Origin: Flavobacteria bacterium RIFCSPLOWO2_12_FULL_35_11
GTDB taxonomy: Bacteria > Bacteroidota > Bacteroidia > Flavobacteriales > Flavobacteriaceae
DNA: 64,000 bases
NCBI GenBank assembly: GCA_001800975.1
Contig: MGWK01000046.1
Location: forward strand, 27,256 to 91,255
Direction of reading: 5' to 3'
The notes beneath the pieces were generated by a model that saw only the letters and a list, made by a program, of their open reading frames with translations, ran no database searches and had not been told where the DNA came from. Shown here one piece after another: positions 43,360 through 52,497 of this stretch. The translations under genes were made by a program, and so were the position numbers. How positions within the stretch are numbered: the first letter of the stretch is position 1; the number at the start of each line of letters is the position of its first letter.

Positions 43360-44094
43360 ATGGGAAGAATGACCGAAGCTGTTAAGCACATTATAATCAT
43401 TAATGTTATATTTTTTATTGCGCCGCAATTAATGCCTGCTTTAAATTTAGACAACTTATTTGCTTTGTATTTTCCCGAAAACGAAAAATTCGGGTTTTGG
43501 CAATTTTTAACGCATATGTTTATGCACGGCGGATTTGCCCACATCTTGTTTAATATGTATGGTTTATGGGCCTTCGGAACGCCGCTGGAACAGATGTGGG
43601 GAAGAAACAAATTTATATTCTTCTACCTTTCAGCAGGTTTGGGCGCAGGTGCCATTTACACTTTGGTAAATTATTACCAATTCAATTCTGTTTACGACCA
43701 ATTGGTCAGCATAGGATTAAACGGTACGGATATTCAAAATATTTTGAATACCGGAAGTTACAATCCGCAAATATTAGAATCAGTTTCGGGCGATAAACTG
43801 TCAGAGTTTTACGCCACTTACCATACGCCTGCCGTTGGCGCTTCTGGCGCTGTTTACGGAATTTTGGTCGCATTTGGCATGGCATTCCCGAATGCAAAAT
43901 TGGCATTGATATTTTTCCCGGTGCCTATTTCAGCCAAATATTTTATTCCCGTAATTATTTTGGGGGATTTATTCTTCGGAATCACAAAATATTCAGTTGG
44001 GAACGTAGCACATTTTGCCCACGTGGGCGGTGCATTGATCGGATTTATAATCGCTTGGTTCTGGAAACAAAACCAATTTAAACGCTGGGACTAA
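43360..44094 (+). CDS. Rhomboid-family intramembrane serine protease
   Basis: The 244-residue protein has six helices with the rhomboid dyad intact: serine in GASGAVYG near residue 155 and histidine in AHFAHVGGALIGF near 218. HMFMHGGFAHILFNMYGLW near 47 is the helix-2 signature. A periplasmic insertion of about 50 residues (about 108-155) separates the third helix from the catalytic Ser helix, longer than in GlpG. It lies 20 bases after mutL and directly before a second rhomboid gene. Confidence 0.9.
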   Translation: MGRMTEAVKHIIIINVIFFIAPQLMPALNLDNLFALYFPENEKFGFWQFLTHMFMHGGFAHILFNMYGLWAFGTPLEQMWGRNKFIFFYLSAGLGAGAIYTLVNYYQFNSVYDQLVSIGLNGTDIQNILNTGSYNPQILESVSGDKLSEFYATYHTPAVGASGAVYGILVAFGMAFPNAKLALIFFPVPISAKYFIPVIILGDLFFGITKYSVGNVAHFAHVGGALIGFIIAWFWKQNQFKRWD

Positions 44095-44095
44095 G

Positions 44096-44932
44096 TTGGC
44101 CTTCATAAACGACATAAAAGAGGCTTTTAACAAAGCCAATATTGTTGAAAAAATAATTTACATCAACGTATTTTTATTTTTTATAACGGTATTGCTCCAA
44201 AATTTCGTCATTAATTGGTTCGCCTTGCCGGCTGGTTTAAATGATTTTATATACAAGCCCTGGACACTGATTTCCTTCGCCTTTATTCATCAGGGATTCT
44301 TTCATGTTTTATCGAACCTGTTGGTTTTATACTATCTCGGAAACTTATTTTTGGATTTTTACAGCAAAAAACAATTTTTAAATTGTTACTTTTCAGGAAG
44401 TGTTTTTGGAGGCATCGTTTTTTTAGGATACTATTATTTCATCGACACAAGCGGAGCGCTTCCATTGGCAGGTGCTTCTGCAGCCGTAACAGCCATTTTT
44501 ATAGCCATCGCCACCAAAATACCTCGTTATGCACTGCAATTGCGTTTCGTTGGCAGCGTTGAATTATGGGTAATGGCAGCGATTTGGGTGGTGTTAAGCA
44601 TCCTGCAAATTGCAAATCCGGAAAAGGGATCTGCCATTGCGCATATAAGTGGTGCGATTTTTGGGTTCATTTATGCAAAGCAATCCGAAAAAGGAAATGA
44701 TATCGGAAAATGGTTTGAAAGCGTGGTGAATTTTTTTACCAAAGCCTTTGGAACAAAAAAATCGGGTCCGTTAAAAACCGTGTATAAATCGGAAAAAAGA
44801 AGCACTTCGGAAGAAGTTTCAAAAACCAAACAACGAAAAATTAATGATATTTTAGACAAAATAAGCAAATCAGGTTACGAAAGTTTATCGCAAGAAGAAA
44901 AAGACTTTTTATTTAGATCCGGAAAAGAATAA
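44096..44932 (+). CDS. Second rhomboid-like membrane protein with C-terminal DUF6576-type tail
   Basis: The 278-residue protein has the helix-2 motif FAFIHQGFFHVLSNLLVLY near residue 62, Ser in LAGASAAVTAI near 126 (GxSA instead of GxSG) and His in AIAHISGAIFGF near 182. The catalytic pair is therefore present in a relaxed context. A soluble tail (about 205-278) ends KINDILDKISKSGYESLSQEEK, matching the short helical domain often fused to Bacteroidota rhomboids. TTG 44096 is the only start near the preceding stop. Confidence 0.85.
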   Translation: MAFINDIKEAFNKANIVEKIIYINVFLFFITVLLQNFVINWFALPAGLNDFIYKPWTLISFAFIHQGFFHVLSNLLVLYYLGNLFLDFYSKKQFLNCYFSGSVFGGIVFLGYYYFIDTSGALPLAGASAAVTAIFIAIATKIPRYALQLRFVGSVELWVMAAIWVVLSILQIANPEKGSAIAHISGAIFGFIYAKQSEKGNDIGKWFESVVNFFTKAFGTKKSGPLKTVYKSEKRSTSEEVSKTKQRKINDILDKISKSGYESLSQEEKDFLFRSGKE

Positions 44933-44935
44933 ACT

Positions 44936-45946
44936 ATGAAAAATTTAGCCCTTATCGATAAATTTATTTTTATCCTGAATTCGCTTTTCGCCACACTGCT
45001 GCTTTTATCGTATCTGAGTTATTATATTTCGCCCAATACCATTTCATTTTTTTCATTGATCAGTTTAATAATCCCCGTTTTGCTTATGATAAACGGCGTT
45101 TTTGCACTTTACTGGATCATCAGGCTCAAAAAACAATTTTTACTTTCCGTAATCGTATTGGCTATTGGCTATCAATACATTTCAAAGTTTTACAGTTTTA
45201 AGGAAAAAGATGTATTGTTGACTGATGACGTGAAACTTATGAGTTATAACGTGAGAATGTTCAACCTTTATAAATGGATTAATGAGAAAAATGTGGATGA
45301 AAAAATATACGATTTCATCAATTCCAAGGAGCCAGATATTTTATGCATCCAGGAATTTCATCCATCCTTAAAAATAGGGCTAAAATATCCTTATGAGTAC
45401 ATCAAAATAAGCAATGACAACAACCATTTTGGACATGCCATTTTTTCGAAATTTAAAATCCTAAATTCGGGATCCCTGAATTTTTCCAATTCCGGAAACA
45501 ATGCAATTTTTGCCGATATTGTTAGAAATAAAGATACTGTTCGCGTATATAACATTCATCTTGAAAGTTTAAATTTAAACCCGAAAGACGATTATTTCAC
45601 TCAGGAAAATTCTGAAAAATTTAAAACCAGAGTGCAAAAAGCCTTTAAGATACAGGCAAATCAGACGACCTTAATTTCAGAACATATAAAAAAAACCAAT
45701 CTTAGATCTATCATTTGCGGAGATTTTAACACCACTGCTTTTTCCTGGGTTTATCATCAATTAAAAGATGGGAAAAATGATGCCTTTGAGGTTGCAGGCA
45801 AAGGTTTTGGAAGAAGCTACGATTTTAAATTGCCCGTTCGTATCGATTATATTTTAACCGATGATAAAATTGAAGTCAATAATTTTAAGACTTTTGATGT
45901 AAAATATTCTGACCATTTTCCAATAATGGCCCGATTAAATTTTTAG
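44936..45946 (+). CDS. Membrane-anchored endonuclease/exonuclease/phosphatase family protein
   Basis: The 336-residue protein has three N-terminal helices (about 10-30, 35-58, 65-85). An EEP fold follows: MSYNVRMFN near residue 103, ILCIQEF near 138 (metal Glu), YNIHLESL near 203, CGDFNTTAFSW near 261 and YSDHFPIMARL at the end (catalytic His). The substrate could be a nucleic acid, phosphoinositide or lipid headgroup. It is three bases after the second rhomboid gene and probably in its operon. Confidence 0.86.
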   Translation: MKNLALIDKFIFILNSLFATLLLLSYLSYYISPNTISFFSLISLIIPVLLMINGVFALYWIIRLKKQFLLSVIVLAIGYQYISKFYSFKEKDVLLTDDVKLMSYNVRMFNLYKWINEKNVDEKIYDFINSKEPDILCIQEFHPSLKIGLKYPYEYIKISNDNNHFGHAIFSKFKILNSGSLNFSNSGNNAIFADIVRNKDTVRVYNIHLESLNLNPKDDYFTQENSEKFKTRVQKAFKIQANQTTLISEHIKKTNLRSIICGDFNTTAFSWVYHQLKDGKNDAFEVAGKGFGRSYDFKLPVRIDYILTDDKIEVNNFKTFDVKYSDHFPIMARLNF

Positions 45947-46024
45947 GAGAAACTGATAAGTGTCAGTACTAAAAAATTTATAATTCCGTAGTTTAGCAGT
46001 CATTTATAAAAAACCAATCCCCTT

Positions 46025-48178
46025 ATGAAAAAAATATTTTCATTTCTGTTTTTATGCACCTTTATTTTAGGATTTTCACAACAAAAAACATTAAACCTTG
46101 ATGATGCCGTTTTGGGCTATCAAAAAGGATTGAATCCTGCAACGTTAAATGATCTTAAATGGGTGAACCATTGCAATACCTACGTTTTTCAAAAAGACAA
46201 CGCGCTGATTTTTACGGATGCCGTTACAAATAAAGTCACTAAAAATATTCCATTCACAGATCTTCAAAAAAGTTATGCCGAATTAACGCGATTCCCGCGT
46301 TTAATGGAAATATCTACCAATGAACTGGTGTTTACCAATAAAAATTCCATTGAAACTTTTAACTACAATACTTTGTCAAAAAATGCTTCCATACAATTTG
46401 ATGAAGCTGGCGAGAATACGGAATACAACTCCAAAGCAAAGGCAATTGCTTACACCCTGGCCAACAATTTATATATTGGAACTGCGGAAAACCCAAAAAT
46501 TGCCGTAACCAACATAGAAGATAAAAACATTGTTTCCGGACAAACCATTCACAGAAGTGAATTTGGCATTTTTAAAGGAACTTTCTGGAGTCCTGAAGGA
46601 AGTTATTTGGCATTTTACCAAAAAAATGAAAGCAATGTGACGAATTATCCTTTGGTTGACATCACCACCTACCCTGCTTCGCTTAAAAACATAAAGTATC
46701 CAATGGCCGGACAAGGAAGCGAAATTGTCAAAATTGGAATTTACAACCTTAAAACACAACAAACCATTTACCTTGACATCAATACTGCTGATGAACATTA
46801 TTTAACAAATTTATCGTGGACACCCGATGAAAAATTTGTGTTGGTTGCAGAAATAAACAGGGGCCAAAATCACGTTTGGTACAACCGCTATGAGGTTTTA
46901 ACAGGTAAAAAAATGAATACCTTGTTTGAAGAAACCAATGAGAAGTGGACGGAACCGGAACATGATGCCGTGTTTTTACCCAACAGCAACAACAACTTTT
47001 TATGGTTTAGCGAGCGAGACGGATTTATGAATTTGTACCACTATACCACCGAAGGAAAACTGTTAAAACAAGTGACAAAATTCAATTGGGTAGTGACCAA
47101 TATTTTAGGTTTTGACGAAAGCGGAAAAAATGTATTTATTACAGGAACAGGAACTGACCCAAGAGAAATGCATACGTTTAAAGTAAATTTAAAAACGGGC
47201 AAATACGACCGACTTTCTAAAGTAAACGGTACCCATTCCACCCAATTAAGCACTAATGGAAATTATTTAATTGACAGTTACAGCAGTTTAACCATCCCAA
47301 CAAAAATCGACATTGTTGCCACAAAAAAAGTGAAATCAACTTCCATTTTCACTGCTGAAAATCCGCTGAAAGATTACAATTTGGGAACTACCGAATTTGT
47401 AAACCTGAAAGGAAAAAATGGCAACGATTTGTATGCAAAAATCACAAAACCAGCCAATTTTGATGCCACCAAAAAATATCCGGTTATGGTATATGTTTAC
47501 GGCGGTCCACATGCGCAATTGGTTAAAAACTCCTGGTTGGCAGGTTCCAATTTATGGATGGTTGCGTTTGCATCCTTAGAAAATTATATTGTTTTTACGC
47601 TCGACAACAGGGGTTCCGAAAACAGGGGTTTTACATTTGAAAGCAGTGTTCACCGCAATTTGGGAAATGCCGAAATTGAAGACCAGTTGACAGGAATTGA
47701 TTATTTGAAATCGCTGAATTTTGTGGACAGCAAAAGAATTGCGGTCAACGGCTGGAGTTATGGCGGATTTATGACCACCAGTTTAATGCTTCGCAATCCG
47801 GGCGTTTTCACTACCGCTGTTGCGGGCGGACCGGTAACCGACTGGAAATATTATGAAGTGATGTACGGTGAACGTTATATGGATACGCCTCAGGAAAACC
47901 CTGAAGGTTACGAAAAAGCAAAAGTTCACAATTACATTAAAAATTTAGACGGTAAATTATTGCTGATTCACGGAAGTGTTGATCCAACCGTGGTTCCGCA
48001 ACACAGTATGACCTTGTTGCAGGAAGCCGTAAAACAAAAAGTTCAAATCGATTTTTTCACCTATCCGATGCACGAGCACAATGTTGGCGGTGTTGACAGG
48101 GTACACCTGATTAAAAAAATGATGGAATATATTGTTGAAAATAATAAAAGTCCTCTAGCCCCGGAAAAGGGAATTTAA
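46025..48178 (+). CDS. S9-family dipeptidyl peptidase IV-type protease
   Basis: The 717-residue secreted enzyme has a signal peptide (about 1-18, LGFSQQ), a beta-propeller domain (about 40-460) and an alpha/beta-hydrolase domain with the catalytic triad: Ser in NGWSYGGFM near residue 580, Asp in HGSVDPTVV near 658 and His in MHEHNVGG near 690. It removes Xaa-Pro dipeptides in the periplasm or outside. The last nine residues (SPLAPEKGI) and the stop are encoded by an intergenic-type repeat, so the C-terminus looks recently altered. Confidence 0.9.
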   Translation: MKKIFSFLFLCTFILGFSQQKTLNLDDAVLGYQKGLNPATLNDLKWVNHCNTYVFQKDNALIFTDAVTNKVTKNIPFTDLQKSYAELTRFPRLMEISTNELVFTNKNSIETFNYNTLSKNASIQFDEAGENTEYNSKAKAIAYTLANNLYIGTAENPKIAVTNIEDKNIVSGQTIHRSEFGIFKGTFWSPEGSYLAFYQKNESNVTNYPLVDITTYPASLKNIKYPMAGQGSEIVKIGIYNLKTQQTIYLDINTADEHYLTNLSWTPDEKFVLVAEINRGQNHVWYNRYEVLTGKKMNTLFEETNEKWTEPEHDAVFLPNSNNNFLWFSERDGFMNLYHYTTEGKLLKQVTKFNWVVTNILGFDESGKNVFITGTGTDPREMHTFKVNLKTGKYDRLSKVNGTHSTQLSTNGNYLIDSYSSLTIPTKIDIVATKKVKSTSIFTAENPLKDYNLGTTEFVNLKGKNGNDLYAKITKPANFDATKKYPVMVYVYGGPHAQLVKNSWLAGSNLWMVAFASLENYIVFTLDNRGSENRGFTFESSVHRNLGNAEIEDQLTGIDYLKSLNFVDSKRIAVNGWSYGGFMTTSLMLRNPGVFTTAVAGGPVTDWKYYEVMYGERYMDTPQENPEGYEKAKVHNYIKNLDGKLLLIHGSVDPTVVPQHSMTLLQEAVKQKVQIDFFTYPMHEHNVGGVDRVHLIKKMMEYIVENNKSPLAPEKGI
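48149..48176. repeat. Dispersed CC/GG repeat forming the end of the peptidase gene
   Basis: AGTCCTCTAGCCCCGGAAAAGGGAATT resembles the CCC...GGG intergenic repeats near 5300, 7290 and 38330, but here it is read as codons for SPLAPEKGI followed by TAA. Confidence 0.5.
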
Positions 48179-48283
48179 AAAATGCTAAAGTTGAAGGCAA
48201 TAGAAAATTAATAATTTGTAATTTTTAAATACCTGATACAATACTTTAGCGTTTAAATAGTAACCTAGAAACTATAACTTATC

Positions 48284-49111
48284 ATGGAACCCCAAATTTT
48301 AATCAGCCCCGACAAGAATTCCATTGTTAAAATTGAAAAAGGCGAATTGGTCAGCTTTTTAAAAGACAAGGAAGAACTGATACACCAAAAAGGTCAGCCC
48401 GGCTGGCGAAATTCCGACACTGAAATGTTTCCGGTTATTGGCCCGACAGAAGCGACTGATTTTAAGGTTTCAACACCTAAAGGCAATGCGATTCAGGATC
48501 AGCACGGACTTTTAAGGGAATTATCTTATACTTTAATGGAAAGCGGCAAAAATTTTGCCGCTTTCCAAAAAGACTATGCCGCAAACACCCTCATAAAAAA
48601 TTCAAAGTTCCCGGAAAAATCTCCTGAGGAAAAATTGTCTTGGCCCTATGATTTCAGGTTCAAAAAATTATACGAATTGTCCAACAATTCCCTAAAAATT
48701 ACTTTTGAAGTTGAAGCTGAAAAAGGAATGCCATTTATGTTGGGCTATCATCCGGCATTTAAATTATCAGGTGACTATTCTGAAATTTGCAAAACAAAAG
48801 CCCATGAAGTTTCGCTTCAAAAAATCATGGATGGCGGGTCCACTGCCTTTCCAGTTTTAAATACCCAAGAAATTAAATTGATCAAAAATAAAGGATATAA
48901 CATCTCCATAAAGACCAAAGGTTTTGACAATTTTATGTTGTGGACAGAAGTTCCCAATATGCTTTGCATTGAACCAATTACCGCCTATCCTTACACCGAA
49001 GGTGAACCGCCGCTTTCTGAAAAATTATTTAGTATTTCAAACGGAAAAGATTCTTTTGAGGTAGTGATTGCCCCATTTAAAGATCCTTTGATCAAAAGCG
49101 TTTATTTATGA
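48284..49111 (+). CDS. Aldose 1-epimerase family protein
   Basis: The 275-residue protein has the galactose-mutarotase fold with GWRNSDTEMFPVIGPT near residue 46, DQHGLLRELSY near 75 (His), MLGYHPAFKL near 155 (catalytic His) and CIEPITAYPYTEGEPPL near 230 (catalytic Glu). It probably interconverts hexose anomers or hexose-6-phosphates in the cytosol; no signal peptide is seen. It stands alone, with a tandem repeat just after the stop. Confidence 0.85.
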   Translation: MEPQILISPDKNSIVKIEKGELVSFLKDKEELIHQKGQPGWRNSDTEMFPVIGPTEATDFKVSTPKGNAIQDQHGLLRELSYTLMESGKNFAAFQKDYAANTLIKNSKFPEKSPEEKLSWPYDFRFKKLYELSNNSLKITFEVEAEKGMPFMLGYHPAFKLSGDYSEICKTKAHEVSLQKIMDGGSTAFPVLNTQEIKLIKNKGYNISIKTKGFDNFMLWTEVPNMLCIEPITAYPYTEGEPPLSEKLFSISNGKDSFEVVIAPFKDPLIKSVYL

Positions 49112-49118
49112 CTGAAGT

Positions 49119-49158
49119 CTTGCTGTCGTGCAGTCTTGCGGTCGCGCGGTCGCGCAGT
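49119..49158. repeat. Five 8-bp tandem repeats (CKYGCNGT)
   Basis: CTTGCTGT, CGTGCAGT, CTTGCGGT, CGCGCGGT and CGCGCAGT follow one another without gaps. The block is GC-rich and non-coding and lies between the convergent epimerase and substrate-binding lipoprotein genes. Confidence 0.85.
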
Positions 49159-49164
49159 TGCCTT

Positions 49165-50793
49165 TTAACTTTTAACCTTTAACTTATCAACTTTTTTCAC
49201 CCTTTTCAAGTTCAATAAATTTATGGGATTGAGACCTAAACCACTGACATTTTTTCGCGAAAACAGCACAACTTCATCATAATATAAGGGAATTACAACA
49301 GCTGAGGCCATAATTAAACTGTCCATTTTTTGGTACAAGAGATAGCGTTTCGGATTGTCGGTTGTTTGGATTGCCTTTTCATAAAGCGCATCGAATTCTT
49401 TTGAACTGTAATGGGTGTAATTTGGCCCATTTGGCGAGAAATTTTTGCTGTGAAATATAAAAAGATAATTTTCTGCATCCGGATAATCTGCAACCCAACT
49501 GCCTCTAAATATGCTCAATTGTCCGCTTACTTTTGTTTGTCGCAAGGTAGAAGGCGGCAAAACATCAATATTCACCTGCAGCCCTGTCCGCTCCAATTCA
49601 CGTTGGATATATTCACACAAATCTAGATATTGGCTGTTTGTGCTAATGGTGATTGACGGATTTAAATTTCCTGTTTCTTTTATATAGGATTGCACCAATT
49701 CCTTTGCCTTTTCAGGCTGATAGGTATAGCCTTCCATATTATTGAATGAGGGCAAACCTTTAGGAATAAAGCCATTTATGGCGGGAGTTCCAATGCCGTT
49801 TCGCAAATATTTAATCATTTTTACGCGGTCAAAACCATAATTAATCGCTTTCCTGATTTTTATGGAATGGACTTCCTGTTCAGCGGCATCTACATAAATA
49901 CCTAAATATTCGGTATTTAAATAAGAACCGGAGACCATATCAATCTGATTTTTATAATGTTCCTTAAGTTGCCCTTCTGAAGTTAATAAATCATCTTTAT
50001 AAGAAGCGTCTATACTGCTCATAAAATCGATATTTCCCTGAATAAATTGCAAAAACTCACTCTGCTTGTCGGGTAAAAAAGTGATGGAAACCGCCTCCAA
50101 ATAAGGCAATCGTTCGCCGTTTTGATCTTTTTCGTGGTAATCTTTATTTTTACGGAAAACCAACTTGGTGTTTTCAACCCACAATTTAAATTGGAATGGC
50201 CCTGTTCCGATAGGATTCGCCCTGAAGGTATCTCCAAAATACGCCACCGCTTCAAATGGAACAACCGAGCAATATTTCATGCTTAACAGACTTAAAAATG
50301 GCGGGAAAGGCTGTTTTAATTGAATGACAAAAGTACTGTCGTTTTTTGCTTCAAATTTTTCAACAAATTCCAGCACCCATTTTCCGGGAGAAGAAACTTT
50401 CGGATCCAGCAAACGGTTAAAGCTATATTCAAAATCACTTGCCACCACTGATCTTGTGGAATCTTTGCCAAACAAAATATGTTTATGAAATTTTATGCCC
50501 TTTTTTAAATTGAATGCATACGTTTTCCCATCTTCAGAAATGGTCCAGGAATGGGCAATATCGGGTTGGACATTTAAACTGTCATCCAGCTGCACCAACC
50601 CGTTAAATAATTGATTGGTCACCCAAATAGTTCGTAAATCTTTTGAAAATGCAGGATCTAATGTGGTAATATTTGCGTGCTCATTGTACCTGAAAACCGA
50701 ATTATCCTCATGTTTTTTATTTTTTGTTGAACACGAAACCAATAAAAAAACGACAACCAAAAACCAATAACTACTTCTCAAAGCCATACTCAT
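49165..50793 (-). CDS. Oligopeptide-type ABC substrate-binding lipoprotein (SBP family 5)
   Basis: The 542-residue protein has a lipobox (VFLLVSC, Cys near residue 21) and the family 5 binding-protein fold: YNEHANITTLDPAFSKD near 36, FNLKKGIKFH near 94, NPIGTGPFQF near 193 and an LxxYPDAENYLFIFHS segment near 435. It should bind peptides at the membrane surface. No permease or ATPase genes are adjacent, so it either works with a transporter encoded elsewhere or has another role. The start overlaps the monooxygenase gene by 23 bases. Confidence 0.87.
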   Translation of the reverse strand: MSMALRSSYWFLVVVFLLVSCSTKNKKHEDNSVFRYNEHANITTLDPAFSKDLRTIWVTNQLFNGLVQLDDSLNVQPDIAHSWTISEDGKTYAFNLKKGIKFHKHILFGKDSTRSVVASDFEYSFNRLLDPKVSSPGKWVLEFVEKFEAKNDSTFVIQLKQPFPPFLSLLSMKYCSVVPFEAVAYFGDTFRANPIGTGPFQFKLWVENTKLVFRKNKDYHEKDQNGERLPYLEAVSITFLPDKQSEFLQFIQGNIDFMSSIDASYKDDLLTSEGQLKEHYKNQIDMVSGSYLNTEYLGIYVDAAEQEVHSIKIRKAINYGFDRVKMIKYLRNGIGTPAINGFIPKGLPSFNNMEGYTYQPEKAKELVQSYIKETGNLNPSITISTNSQYLDLCEYIQRELERTGLQVNIDVLPPSTLRQTKVSGQLSIFRGSWVADYPDAENYLFIFHSKNFSPNGPNYTHYSSKEFDALYEKAIQTTDNPKRYLLYQKMDSLIMASAVVIPLYYDEVVLFSRKNVSGLGLNPINLLNLKRVKKVDKLKVKS

Positions 50794-51088
50794 GTTCCAC
50801 TTTACAAATTCTTACTTTAAATGCATTATACCACTTACTTCTCCCATTTTCTCTGGCCTCCGTATGTTCTGTGTGCAATTTCCATTTTTTTATCGCCTCC
50901 AGGCTTTCCCAATAACTCACTGTAATGCCCAGCTCATTTCTTGCCGATTCAACCCCCAAAAAACCTTCTTGTTTTTCAGCCAAATCAAGCATTTTATCGG
51001 CCATTTCAGCATATTCAAAATCGCCTTCAGTTCTAATTGAAGTAAATACTACGGCGTAATAAGGTGGTTTTGGTGTTTTCGCAATCAT
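50771..51088 (-). CDS. Antibiotic biosynthesis monooxygenase-fold (ABM) protein
   Basis: The 105-residue protein has the dimeric ferredoxin-like ABM fold: YYAVVFTSIRTEGD, GFLGVESARNELGITVSYWESLEAIKKWKLHTEH. The Trp/His positions are typical of YgiN-like or haem-degrading relatives. The substrate is not predictable; many members act on quinones or haem. It is translationally coupled to the downstream lipoprotein gene by a 23-base overlap. Confidence 0.85.
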   Translation of the reverse strand: MIAKTPKPPYYAVVFTSIRTEGDFEYAEMADKMLDLAEKQEGFLGVESARNELGITVSYWESLEAIKKWKLHTEHTEARENGRSKWYNAFKVRICKVEHEYGFEK

Positions 51089-51107
51089 AATTAAAAATAA
51101 AATTCAG

Positions 51108-51115
51108 TACTTTTG
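51108..51115 (+). promoter_or_regulatory. -7 box of mtaB
   Basis: TACTTTTG followed by CATCCG, 20 bases before ATG 51136. It is divergent from the ABM gene start. Confidence 0.55.
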
Positions 51116-51135
51116 CATCCGATAAATGTACAAGA

Positions 51136-52473
51136 ATGAGCGCACAAAAAAAAGTCGCATTTTACACATTGGGGTGTAAACTTAATTTTTCTGAAACTTC
51201 CACCATTGCCAGAAGCTTTCAAAATGAAGGTTTTGAACGTGTTGAGTTTGAGGAAGTGGCTGATATTTATGTAATTAACACCTGTTCCGTAACGGACAAT
51301 GCCGATAAAAGATTTAAAACCATCGTTAAATCCGCTTTAAAATTAAACGAAAAAGCATTCTTAATTGCCATTGGCTGTTATGCGCAATTAAAGCCCGAAG
51401 AGTTGGCTGCCGTTGATGGGGTTGATTTGGTTTTGGGCGCCACTGAAAAATTTAAAGTGACCGATTATATCACCAATCTTGCCAAAAACGACATGGGTGA
51501 AGTGCATTCCTGTGAAATTGAAGACGCCAATTTTTACGTGGGATCTTACTCTTTTGGCGACAGAACCCGTGCTTTTTTGAAAGTTCAGGACGGTTGCGAT
51601 TATAAATGCACCTATTGCACCATTCCGCTTGCCAGGGGAATTTCCCGAAGCGATACCTTGGAAAATGTACTGGAAAACGCCAGAGAAATTTCAGAAAAAG
51701 GAATTAAGGAAATTGTGCTGACTGGCGTAAATATTGGGGATTACGGAAAAGGTGAATTAGGAAACAAAAAACATGAACACACCTTTCTCGACTTGGTGAA
51801 AGCCCTTGACAATGTTGCCGGAATCCATCGTTTCAGAATTTCTTCCATAGAGCCAAACTTGCTTCAGAAAGAAACCATCGATTTTGTGGCCAGCTCAAAA
51901 AGTTTTGTGCCTCATTTTCATATTCCGCTTCAAAGCGGCAGCGACACGTTGCTTAAATTAATGAAACGCCGTTATTTACGGGAAATTTATACAGACAGGG
52001 TTGAAGCCATCAAAAATAAAATGCCAAATGCGTGCATTGGCGTTGATGTCATTGTCGGATTTCCTGGGGAAACTGATGATTTATTTTTAGAAACCTACAA
52101 CTATTTAAATGAATTGGATATTTCGTATTTGCACGTGTTCACCTATTCAGAAAGGCCAAATACAGAAGCTGTCGAAATGGAAGGTGTTGTGCCACAAAAT
52201 GTTCGAAACAAAAGAAGCAAAATGCTCAGAGGCTTGTCCGTTAAAAAACGCAGGGCTTTTTACGAAAGCCAATTGGAGAAAAATTTCACTGTTTTATTTG
52301 AGAGTGAAAATAAAGACGGTTATATCTACGGATTTACGGAAAATTACGTAAAAGTAAAAATACCTTGGAATCCCGAATTGGTAAATACGCTGCATGAAAT
52401 TAAATTAACCGAAATAAATGAAGACGGCATTGTTCGTTTTGATTGGCAAAAACAACCTGCTTTTGTTGGCTAA
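51136..52473 (+). CDS. mtaB: tRNA t6A37 methylthiotransferase MtaB
   Basis: The 445-residue radical SAM enzyme adds a methylthio group to t6A37. The UPF0004 domain carries three Cys (TLGCKLNFSE, NTCSVT, IGCYAQ), the radical SAM cluster is CDYKCTYC near residue 155, and a short C-terminal TRAM-like region follows. TLGCKLN and CDYKCTYCTIP distinguish MtaB from MiaB and RimO. It complements the Sua5-type gene at 8.8-9.3 kb, which makes the t6A precursor. MarC follows after 24 bases. Confidence 0.92.
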   Translation: MSAQKKVAFYTLGCKLNFSETSTIARSFQNEGFERVEFEEVADIYVINTCSVTDNADKRFKTIVKSALKLNEKAFLIAIGCYAQLKPEELAAVDGVDLVLGATEKFKVTDYITNLAKNDMGEVHSCEIEDANFYVGSYSFGDRTRAFLKVQDGCDYKCTYCTIPLARGISRSDTLENVLENAREISEKGIKEIVLTGVNIGDYGKGELGNKKHEHTFLDLVKALDNVAGIHRFRISSIEPNLLQKETIDFVASSKSFVPHFHIPLQSGSDTLLKLMKRRYLREIYTDRVEAIKNKMPNACIGVDVIVGFPGETDDLFLETYNYLNELDISYLHVFTYSERPNTEAVEMEGVVPQNVRNKRSKMLRGLSVKKRRAFYESQLEKNFTVLFESENKDGYIYGFTENYVKVKIPWNPELVNTLHEIKLTEINEDGIVRFDWQKQPAFVG

Positions 52474-52497
52474 ATTGATATCTAAAAAATAAAAATT

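Noticed and set aside
50771..51088. Part of an antibiotic biosynthesis cluster
   Set aside because: The ABM fold is common in housekeeping proteins and no biosynthetic genes are near.
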